From the NCBI RefSeq assembly GCF_902825225.1, contig NZ_CADEAK010000001.1:1-64000 (forward strand): a DNA stretch of 64,000 nucleotides. The letters run 5' to 3'. The translations under genes and the position numbers were made by a program. Shown one piece after another: positions 57,132 to 64,000 of the stretch (the first letter of the stretch is position 1; each line of letters begins with the position of its first letter). Source of the stretch: Bartonella vinsonii subsp. berkhoffii ATCC 51672. GTDB lineage: Bacteria; Pseudomonadota; Alphaproteobacteria; Rhizobiales; Rhizobiaceae. The notes beneath the pieces are model-generated. The model made no database searches. It was not told the DNA's origin and saw nothing but the letters and a program-made list of their open reading frames with translations.

Positions 57132-58151
57132 ATGAGCGAACGAGCCTCAGATGAAACCTCTCTCACCAACATTTATTTAAGTGAAGATGATACTGTTATT
57201 CCCTTTCAAGTTGAAGAACTTGATATCCGCGGACGTATTGTACAACTTGGGGAAACTTTAAATTCTATTCTCACAAGGCATCAATATCCTGAACCGGTTT
57301 CTTACCTTTTAGCAGAGGCATTAGTTTTGACCGTTCTTCTTGGAACTTCCCTGAAGCTTAAGGACAAATTTATTTTACAAACCCATTCTAATGGGCCCGT
57401 TAACATGCTGGTGTGCGACTTCTCTCCTCCTTCCAGCCTCCGTGGTTATGCTCGTTTTGATAAAGAAAAGTTAAATCAAGCAATGGTCAATGATCAAATA
57501 TCTTCAGAAACACTTCTTGGAAAAGGCACTTTAGCCTTCACTATCTATCAAGGTCCCCACACGCAGCCCTATCAGGGGATAGTACCACTAGATGGGTCAA
57601 ATTTACAGGAAGCTTCCCATATGTATTTTGATCAATCAGAACAAATTCCCACCAACATCTGTTTAGCCGTCGCTATATTAATTAATCGTGACCAACAAGG
57701 AAAACCCCAAAAAAGGTGGCGAGCAGGAGGTATTTTGACTCAATTTTTGCCCAAAGCATCCTCTCATCATAAAATAGATGAACCTGACAAAAAAACAGAA
57801 GAAACAAAAACTCGTGCGCAATTGGAAAATCAATGGCAAGAAGCGAAGGCATTGACGGCAACCATTGAAGGTACAGAATTGACAGATCCCCAAGTCGGTA
57901 GTAAGCAACTTTTGTTCCGTCTTTTTCACGAACACGGTGTTAGGGTTTTTCATCCCTTTTCTTGTGTGGATCGATGTTCTTGTTCGCGCGAAAAAATTAA
58001 AGGAATTCTGGACGACTTTCCTACTGATGAACAGAACAAAATGGTTAAAAACGAATATATTTCAGTAACATGTGAATTTTGTTCAACAACCTATAGCTTT
58101 AAACCGCAAGAATTTTTTGAAAATAAAACGGGTAATAAAGATAACCCTTAG
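57132..58151 (+). CDS. hslO: Redox-regulated chaperone Hsp33
   Basis: 339 residues. N-terminal substrate-binding domain (LNSILTRHQYPEPVSYLLAE, LLGTSLKLKDKFILQTHSNG) and a C-terminal zinc redox switch with the CxC-x-CxxC cysteines (VDRCSCSREK and VTCEFCSTTY). Oxidation releases zinc and activates holdase function, useful against oxidative stress. Its translation start has AAGGC upstream. It is the last gene of the former argD-argF-hslO unit; the argF remains upstream contain no visible terminator. Confidence 0.96.
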   Translation: MSERASDETSLTNIYLSEDDTVIPFQVEELDIRGRIVQLGETLNSILTRHQYPEPVSYLLAEALVLTVLLGTSLKLKDKFILQTHSNGPVNMLVCDFSPPSSLRGYARFDKEKLNQAMVNDQISSETLLGKGTLAFTIYQGPHTQPYQGIVPLDGSNLQEASHMYFDQSEQIPTNICLAVAILINRDQQGKPQKRWRAGGILTQFLPKASSHHKIDEPDKKTEETKTRAQLENQWQEAKALTATIEGTELTDPQVGSKQLLFRLFHEHGVRVFHPFSCVDRCSCSREKIKGILDDFPTDEQNKMVKNEYISVTCEFCSTTYSFKPQEFFENKTGNKDNP

Positions 58152-58472
58152 GAAACACCTTTATGCAAGAAGAGAGACAATGTGCTGGTTATGGTTTATT
58201 ATTTTATAAACCCCAATAATGGTGACAAACCTTTATTACTGTGCACGCCTCAAAGGAAAAACAAAGCCAGAGAATAAAAATTTAATTACTTAAAATTAGA
58301 ATCTCTTACAATTTCTATAGTGCTTTAAGCAGAATCACTGTCTGTAAAAATTGGAAGCAATAGCGTCAATATCATGACAAAACCTTTCGCTCTTACATCC
58401 TTTCTAAAAAATATAGCTTGCAAAATACTAACCTGATAAACCAATATTAAATCTGAAATAATTCAAACAATA
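58152..58472. other. Convergent gap between hslO and the Smr gene
   Basis: About 320 bp with no supported gene. A short frame from an ATG near 58163 (MQEERQCAGYGLLFYKPQ) stops after 18 codons and I do not recognise it. Confidence 0.4.
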
Positions 58473-59069
58473 TCATCCCTCTTTCCTCATCACAAAGCGG
58501 CGCAACCAAATATAAAGTGCTCCTCTACCACCATGATGGCGGGCCGCATACTCAAATGCGTGAACATAATATCGAAAAGCTGGTGTTGATAACCAATGAG
58601 GAACCAACCTATATAAAACACCATCACTTCCAGGAATTCTGCCTTTTCCTGTAATCACAAGGACATAACGCAATCTACTTCGTTGAGATGATTGTAGAAA
58701 TTTTTTTAAGAAAAAATAAGCTTCTTCTTGCATATAACCGTGAAGATCAAGACGCGCTTCAAGTGGGTAATGACCTTTGGCAAGTTTATGGTGTACAACA
58801 CGATCAAAGAAATGAACTTTATGTGCTTGTGTAACTGTCGCCTTTTCTCTTTCCACCATTGTTGGTTTCTGTTGATTTCCTTGAGAAAACAAAACCAATG
58901 GCGTTCCCTGCTGTTTTTTATTATCGATATTTTCAGTCTCTTTTGTAAGAAAAGAATAAGGCTTATTATTATTATGCAGTGGTATTGTGGTACGACACAC
59001 CATCTCCCATAAAAAACGATCTTTTGAAGCCAATAAATCCCTTTTTTGTCTCCGTTGATTCGTGGACAT
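58473..59069 (-). CDS. Smr-domain protein
   Basis: 198 residues from the ATG at 59069 (an in-frame TTG at 59081 is possible). The N-terminal half is basic and variable. The C-terminal ~90 residues are an Smr (MutS2-related) domain: RLDLHGYMQEEAYFFLKKFL with the LDLHG motif, YVLVITGKG, and HGGRGALYIWLRR. Smr domains have nuclease or nicking activity on branched or damaged nucleic acid; the substrate here is unknown. It lies 57 bp downstream of the Tim44-like gene and is probably co-transcribed with it. Confidence 0.9.
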   Translation of the reverse strand: MSTNQRRQKRDLLASKDRFLWEMVCRTTIPLHNNNKPYSFLTKETENIDNKKQQGTPLVLFSQGNQQKPTMVEREKATVTQAHKVHFFDRVVHHKLAKGHYPLEARLDLHGYMQEEAYFFLKKFLQSSQRSRLRYVLVITGKGRIPGSDGVLYRLVPHWLSTPAFRYYVHAFEYAARHHGGRGALYIWLRRFVMRKEG

Positions 59070-59126
59070 TTCAATCTTCAATCTCTTATAAATCTGATTT
59101 ATATGATTTCATAGAAAAAGGAGATC

Positions 59127-59819
59127 TTAATTTTCATCTTCTGTTGCAAAAAGCTTCCAATTTGGATCAGATGAAAGGCTATTGCGTACAAACGTCCAAA
59201 TATCCTTAATTTCTACAATAGCATCAGGATCACCGTCTATAGACTCTCCCTTCTCATTATAGGTCATAGAAATCATTTCACTCACAATTCGCACAGTCAA
59301 AAATTGTTCCTTTTCTTGTATTTCTGCTGCGATAAACTCGATCTTATTAATTCCAACAAAAGTAAACTGGATTTTTTCATTGTTTTTTTCGCGTTGCTCA
59401 ATAGCTGCACAAAACCTCTCAAAAACATCCTGAGAAAGCAACTTTTTAAGTTGATCACGATCACCTTTGGCAAAAGCTGTTACAATCATCTCATAAGCAA
59501 CTTGAGCACCCTTTATAAAAAAATGAGGAGAAAAATGAGGATCATTCTGATAGAGTGCCCGTAAACCTTTATTCAGTGCACTGCCCTCTGGTGAAATCGC
59601 ATCAATTTCATCAAAAACACTCTTTTGTGAATTGCCCTGATGAGGGAACGAAACAGCATTATCAGCCGTTTCTTTTTCAAGCTGTTTTTTAGAATTTCGA
59701 GAATAAGGATCAAAGGGAGGCTTTTCAAAACCAATCCGTTTTCCTAATACATTACGGAGTTGCACAAAAACGACAACCATAATAACAAGAGCGACGACAA
59801 GTATAATGTCAAATTCCAT
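59127..59819 (-). CDS. Tim44/TimA-domain inner membrane protein
   Basis: 230 residues. One N-terminal membrane span (DIILVVALVIMVVVFVQL) is followed by a polar linker and a C-terminal Tim44-like domain (GLRALYQNDPHFSPHFFIKG, YEMIVTAFAKGDRDQLKKLL, VEIKDIWTFVRN, SDPNWKLFATEDE). Bacterial Tim44-like proteins are related to a mitochondrial import motor subunit and are thought to act as membrane adaptors. Divergent from fxsA/secB, a conserved alphaproteobacterial arrangement that suggests a link to protein export. Confidence 0.92.
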   Translation of the reverse strand: MEFDIILVVALVIMVVVFVQLRNVLGKRIGFEKPPFDPYSRNSKKQLEKETADNAVSFPHQGNSQKSVFDEIDAISPEGSALNKGLRALYQNDPHFSPHFFIKGAQVAYEMIVTAFAKGDRDQLKKLLSQDVFERFCAAIEQREKNNEKIQFTFVGINKIEFIAAEIQEKEQFLTVRIVSEMISMTYNEKGESIDGDPDAIVEIKDIWTFVRNSLSSDPNWKLFATEDEN

Positions 59820-60002
59820 GGGCGTTGTTAATCTCCAAATCTAAGATGATCTGTAATAAACATTGCAGTCAATATCATTTATAAATAAATAAGTAAAATA
59901 GGGAATTTACTCTTCAAATATTTTTGTAACCCTTAATTCATTCATATTTTAAAAAATAGCTCTATAGTTTTCTATCCCAAACATCGAGAAGGGAATTTTC
60001 AT

Positions 60003-60509
60003 GTGATAAAGTTTTATTCTATCAATCCTCGCTTTTTTATCCTCCTTCTCATCAGTGCTTTCTTGATCGAAATCGCCGGTTTTATTTTTGTTGGGAAAGA
60101 AATTGGAATTTTAGCAACTTTAAGTTTGGTTATTCTCACAACAATAATAGGAATTACTTTGTTGCGAATTCAAGGGCTTAATCTTTTTAAAAATATACAA
60201 CGTGAATTTACCCAAGGACATACACTAAAAAATCATATAATGGATGATGCCTTCATCACTCTTGGTGCGTTTTTGCTTATTCTTCCAGGTTTTGTAAGCG
60301 ATGTCTTAGGAATATTACTCCTTATTAAACCAGTCCGTACTGTCGTCTGGCATTTGTTTTCATCACTTAGTAATAAAATAAACACTCACACTAAAAACAA
60401 TACCACCGCCCAAAATGATTCTGAAAAAATAATTGATCTTAAAGCAGAAGACTACAAAATTCATGATGCCATGGAATCTCCATGGCGTAAAAATGACGAT
60501 AATCCTTGA
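60003..60509 (+). CDS. FxsA family membrane protein
   Basis: 168 residues from GTG at 60003, with AAGGGAA upstream. Three to four membrane segments (FFILLLISAFLIEIAGFIFV, GILATLSLVILTTIIGITLL, FITLGAFLLILPGFVSDVLG) are typical of FxsA. A polar tail of about 45 residues follows. In E. coli the FxsA family was found through interference with F-plasmid phage exclusion; the general role is unknown. It lies 143 bp upstream of secB. Confidence 0.92.
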   Translation: MIKFYSINPRFFILLLISAFLIEIAGFIFVGKEIGILATLSLVILTTIIGITLLRIQGLNLFKNIQREFTQGHTLKNHIMDDAFITLGAFLLILPGFVSDVLGILLLIKPVRTVVWHLFSSLSNKINTHTKNNTTAQNDSEKIIDLKAEDYKIHDAMESPWRKNDDNP

Positions 60510-60652
60510 AATGCCAAAAAATCTGTAACTGACTTTAAAAATAATCCAAGATAAGAAGGCGATTTCTTGCAACCTTTTGCGAAGCGTGATAACCAGCTTG
60601 ATCTTTAGATCAAAAATAGAAATACACACAATGATGATGAGAGGTTCCTAAT

Positions 60653-61135
60653 ATGGCCGAAAGTGAAATGAATAACAACGGTGGAGAGCCAATTTTTTCT
60701 GTATTAACCCAATATTTAAAAGATTTTTCATTTGAAAATCCACGTGCTCCTCACTCACTGCGTCCACGTGAAAAGGCACCGCAAATCGATATTAACATTA
60801 ATGTTAACGCTAATCCAATTGGTGATGATAATTATGATGTCGTCCTGTCGCTCTCAGTCAAAGCGAATGATGACGCTGAAACGTTGTTTCATGTAGAACT
60901 CATTTACGGTGGGGTTTTCCATATTAAAAATATTCCACAAGAACACGTAATGCCTCTCGTTTTTATCGAATGTCCCCGTCTTTTATTTCCATTTGCGCGG
61001 CAAATCATCTCTGACGCCACCCAAAATGGTGGTTTTCCACCTTTGTGGATTGATCCGATTGATTTTGCTGCTCTGTTTCAAAAGCGACTTGCTGAAGAAC
61101 AAAAAGATACTCAGAGTCAGATACAACCATCCTAA
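60653..61135 (+). CDS. secB: Protein-export chaperone SecB
   Basis: 160 residues. Tetrameric cytosolic chaperone that delivers precursors to SecA. Family landmarks: [70 protein letters not shown] and [20 protein letters not shown] site precedes the ATG. Convergent with maeB. Confidence 0.98.
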   Translation: MAESEMNNNGGEPIFSVLTQYLKDFSFENPRAPHSLRPREKAPQIDININVNANPIGDDNYDVVLSLSVKANDDAETLFHVELIYGGVFHIKNIPQEHVMPLVFIECPRLLFPFARQIISDATQNGGFPPLWIDPIDFAALFQKRLAEEQKDTQSQIQPS

Positions 61136-61190
61136 AAGATTGTTTCTTTATTTTCAAAAAAAACCTGAAATATCATGGGCCTTTGTTTTT

Positions 61191-63488
61191 TTACAGTTTT
61201 CTCGCATGATAAGCAGCAAGCATTGCGATATTGACAACATCCGTATCATTTCCACTAAACGGTACAATCTGGACAGATTTTTCTAATCCAATCAAAATAG
61301 GGCCAATAATTGTTGCTTCACCAAGCTCTTGTAACATTTTGCTCGCAATAGAAGACGCATGATATCCAGGCATCACTAAAATGTTAGCAGGCTCCTTTAA
61401 TCCCATAAAAGGATATTGCTGCATCAATTTCGAATTGAGTGCCACATCAGCACTCATTTCTCCATCAAATTCAAAGCTAACCTTACGTTCTTGCAAAATA
61501 TGAACAGCATCTTGAATATGATGTGCAACCGGTCCTTTCATATAGCCAAAAGTAGAGAATGCTACAAAAGCTACCCGCGGTTGATATCCCAATCCACAAA
61601 CAAAAGAAGCTGTCTGTTCTGCTATATCAGCAAGTTCCTCAGCATTGGGACTCTCATAAATAGCTGTATCTGCAATAAATACAGTGCGCCCACGACAAAT
61701 GGCCATGGAGATACCAATCAACCGCTCCTTTGGTTTTTCACCAATCACGCGGCGTATATCAATCAATGCTGTTTCATAATTGCGTGTTACTCCTGTAACC
61801 ATTGCATCAGCATCCCCCAATGCCACCATACAAGCAGCAAAATAATTGCGATCATTATTGATGCGACGATGACAATCACGTAACAACCAGCCTTGGCGTT
61901 GCATTTTTTGGTAAAGATAATTCGTATAAGCATCTGTGCGACAGGAGAGTTTGGCATTCATAACAGAAATACCTTCACGTTCAAGATCAATACCAGCAAC
62001 AGAAGCTGTTTCCTTGACTTGCTCTTCACGACCAATTAAAATTGCTTTTCCTAGTTTTTGATGAACATAGGAAACAGCAGCCCGCATAACTTGCTCTTCT
62101 TCACCCTCTGCAAAAACAATTTGTTTCGGTGCTTGACGAACATGATTGTAAACACCACGCATTATAGAGGAAATAGGATCACGTCTCGCATTCAAATCAC
62201 GTTCATAAGCTTCTAAGTCATCAATGTGCTTTTGTGCTACACCGCTTTCCATTGCTGCTTTTGCCACCGCCATAGAAACAACAGTAAACAAACGCGGATC
62301 AAAAGGAACAGGAATGATATAATTTCGACCAAATTTTAATCGCTTTCCACGATAAGCTTCTGCAACACTATCAGGTACTTCCTCATGAGCCAAATCTGCA
62401 AGAGCCCTTGCTCCAGCAATTTTCATATCTTCGTTAATGACCGTCGCACGTACATCAAGCGCACCACGAAATATATAAGGAAAGCAAAGAACATTATTAA
62501 TCTGATTTGGATAATCCGAACGACCTGTTGCTACAATGGCATCATCACGCACTTGCATAACCTCTTCCGGTGTAATTTCTGGATCGGGATTGGCCATAGC
62601 AAAAATGATTGGTTGAGGCGCCATCGATTTTACCATCTCAGGAGTAAGTGCACCTTTAGCAGAAACCCCGAAAAACACATCAGCACCTTCCATTGCTTCA
62701 GCAAGAGTGCGTTTATCCGTTCGCACAGCATGCGCAGATTTCCACTGATTCATCCCCTCCTCACGACCTTCATAGACAACACCCTTCGTATCACATAATA
62801 TGATATTCTCAGATCGAAAACCCATCGCTTTGATTAATTCAATACAAGCAATTCCCGCAGAACCAGCGCCATTACAGACCAGTCGCGTATTTTGCATATC
62901 GCGCCCTGTTAAAGTCAAAGCATTGAGAACACCCGCAGCAACAATGATCGCTGTACCGTGTTGATCATCATGAAAAACAGGAATCTTCATGATCTCACGT
63001 AAGCGACTTTCAATTATAAAACACTCCGGTGCTTTAAGGTCTTCAAGATTAATGCCACCAAAAGAAGGCTCCAAATGACGCACCAGATTGATAAAACTTT
63101 CCGTGTCATTCGTATCAATTTCCAGATCGATTGAATCAATATCTGCAAAGCGCTTAAAAAGTACTGCTTTGCCTTCCATAACTGGCTTGGATGCAAGTGC
63201 ACCCAAATTACCCAAACCTAAAATAGCTGTTCCATTTGATATAACAGCAACAAGATTGCCCTTTGCTGTATAATCATAAGCTAACGCTGGATTTTGAGCA
63301 ATCGCTTTAACGGGAATAGCAACACCTGGTGAATATGCAAGTGCTAAATCATGCTGCGTTGCCATAGATTTCGTTGCAACAATTTCAAGCTTTCCAGGCC
63401 GTCCACGACTATGAAAATCAAGCGCTTCTCGTTCACTCGCACTATAAATTGTTTGAGGCGTTTTCTGATCTTGTTCACTTTTTTTCAT
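61191..63488 (-). CDS. maeB: NADP-dependent malic enzyme (malic enzyme-phosphotransacetylase fusion)
   Basis: 765 residues. The N-terminal ~430 residues are a malic enzyme: LALAYSPGVAIPVKAIAQNP, AKGNLVAVISNGTAILGLGN, VFHDDQHGTAIIVAAG and NGAGSAGIACIELI. The C-terminal ~320 residues are a phosphotransacetylase-like domain (KQIVFAEGEEEQVMRAAVSY, ARVAF-type core VTGVTRNYETALIDIRRVIG, ILVMPGYHASSIASKM) that usually serves regulation by acetyl-CoA rather than catalysis. It converts malate to pyruvate and NADPH. Divergent from mutS. Confidence 0.97.
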   Translation of the reverse strand: MKKSEQDQKTPQTIYSASEREALDFHSRGRPGKLEIVATKSMATQHDLALAYSPGVAIPVKAIAQNPALAYDYTAKGNLVAVISNGTAILGLGNLGALASKPVMEGKAVLFKRFADIDSIDLEIDTNDTESFINLVRHLEPSFGGINLEDLKAPECFIIESRLREIMKIPVFHDDQHGTAIIVAAGVLNALTLTGRDMQNTRLVCNGAGSAGIACIELIKAMGFRSENIILCDTKGVVYEGREEGMNQWKSAHAVRTDKRTLAEAMEGADVFFGVSAKGALTPEMVKSMAPQPIIFAMANPDPEITPEEVMQVRDDAIVATGRSDYPNQINNVLCFPYIFRGALDVRATVINEDMKIAGARALADLAHEEVPDSVAEAYRGKRLKFGRNYIIPVPFDPRLFTVVSMAVAKAAMESGVAQKHIDDLEAYERDLNARRDPISSIMRGVYNHVRQAPKQIVFAEGEEEQVMRAAVSYVHQKLGKAILIGREEQVKETASVAGIDLEREGISVMNAKLSCRTDAYTNYLYQKMQRQGWLLRDCHRRINNDRNYFAACMVALGDADAMVTGVTRNYETALIDIRRVIGEKPKERLIGISMAICRGRTVFIADTAIYESPNAEELADIAEQTASFVCGLGYQPRVAFVAFSTFGYMKGPVAHHIQDAVHILQERKVSFEFDGEMSADVALNSKLMQQYPFMGLKEPANILVMPGYHASSIASKMLQELGEATIIGPILIGLEKSVQIVPFSGNDTDVVNIAMLAAYHARKL

Positions 63489-63695
63489 CTCACTTAGCTT
63501 TCCAAAAACAGTGTAAATTCCGCTTGATAATGCGTGTCATTATCCAATTTTAAAATTTGATTCATATATCAGAAATCGTTATGCTTGCTTTAACGGACCT
63601 GATCATACCTTTCAATTAAGAGATAATGAAGATAAACATTGAAGTAAACAAAAAAGGGCACTAAAGCCTCACATGAAGAAAACAGGCGCGTAAAA

Positions 63696-64000
63696 ATGGA
63701 TAATAAAGCCACCCATAAAAATAATTTAATCCCACAGGCCCCCCCTTCATCTGCTCCTCATCAACAGCGCCTCACACCTATGATGGAGCAATATATAGAA
63801 ATCAAAGCAGTGAATAATGACTCCCTTCTCTTTTATAGAATGGGTGATTTCTATGAATTATTTTTTAATGACGCAATTGAAGCCGCTCAAGCTTTAGGAA
63901 TCACACTCACAACACGCGGAAAACATTTGGGTGAAGATATTCCTATGTGTGGTGTTCCCGTGCATGCTGCGGATGATTATTTGCAAAAACTTATTGCCTG
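63696..64000 (+). CDS. mutS: DNA mismatch repair protein MutS, N-terminal part (runs off the window)
   Basis: The first 101 codons are visible. After a short polar lead, domain I begins with [20 protein letters not shown] and continues [39 protein letters not shown] and [11 protein letters not shown]. The Phe of the F-x-E mismatch reader is in GDFYELF. The remaining ~800 residues lie outside the window. Confidence 0.96.
   Translation, partial: MDNKATHKNNLIPQAPPSSAPHQQRLTPMMEQYIEIKAVNNDSLLFYRMGDFYELFFNDAIEAAQALGITLTTRGKHLGEDIPMCGVPVHAADDYLQKLIA

Overview
The window is almost certainly a chromosomal segment of a Bartonella species (Rhizobiales, Alphaproteobacteria). It is AT-rich and has long non-coding gaps and many small ORFs. 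It combines a tandem cluster of Vomp/BadA-type trimeric autotransporter adhesins with alphaproteobacterial gene orders: irr | fabA-fabB-fabI, rpsT-dnaA, argD-(argF)-hslO, Smr/timA | fxsA/secB, GcrA, and an Irr-type iron regulator. I cannot name the species from sequence alone.

Layout. 1-11.3 kb: three head-to-tail adhesin genes on the minus strand. The first is cut by the window edge, the second is intact (3093-7172), and the third (7581-11262) is a pseudogene with one in-frame TGA and about four frameshifts. 11.8-13.4 kb: an XRE repressor faces a 14-bp perfect inverted repeat, a rightward promoter and a run of four small unrecognised genes, two of them frameshifted. This looks like a decayed prophage or plasmid-type control module. 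13.8-20.5 kb: a broken SAM methyltransferase, two tRNA-Ser genes in opposite orientation, a fructose-type EIIA-HPr-EI phosphotransferase whose EIIA part is broken, and rplU-rpmA. 20.8-35.5 kb: pgi, an RND efflux pump, tRNA-Arg, fhs, rpsU, an SH3-like secreted protein, irr and the fabA-fabB-fabI operon. 35.8-46.5 kb (minus strand): gpsA, cyoABCD (CyoD has a repeat-rich tail), aroQ, recF, dnaN, dnaA. 46.5-64 kb: a DnaA-box/GANTC-rich gap, rpsT, acnA, ccmABCDG, gcrA, argD, the ruins of argF, hslO, smr, timA, fxsA, secB, maeB and the start of mutS.

How it fits together. The right two thirds is conserved housekeeping: replication initiation (dnaA, dnaN, recF), cell-cycle control (gcrA), respiration (cyo, acnA, ccm), unsaturated fatty acid synthesis and protein homeostasis (hslO, secB). 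The left third is surface variation and genome decay. Signs of reductive evolution are frequent: argF is erased between argD and hslO, the EIIA domain is inactivated, and adhesin, methyltransferase and small-operon genes are broken. A near-consensus Irr box (ICE) lies inside a candidate acnA promoter in the acnA/ccmA divergent gap, which links the irr gene of this window to aconitase and possibly cytochrome c maturation.

The observations most worth following are the adhesin cluster decay, the CyoD 18-residue x 8 repeat tail, the acnA/ccm ICE site, the argF ghost, the GANTC/DnaA-box cluster upstream of dnaA, and the XRE operator module. I saw no CRISPR array, insertion sequence or rRNA gene.
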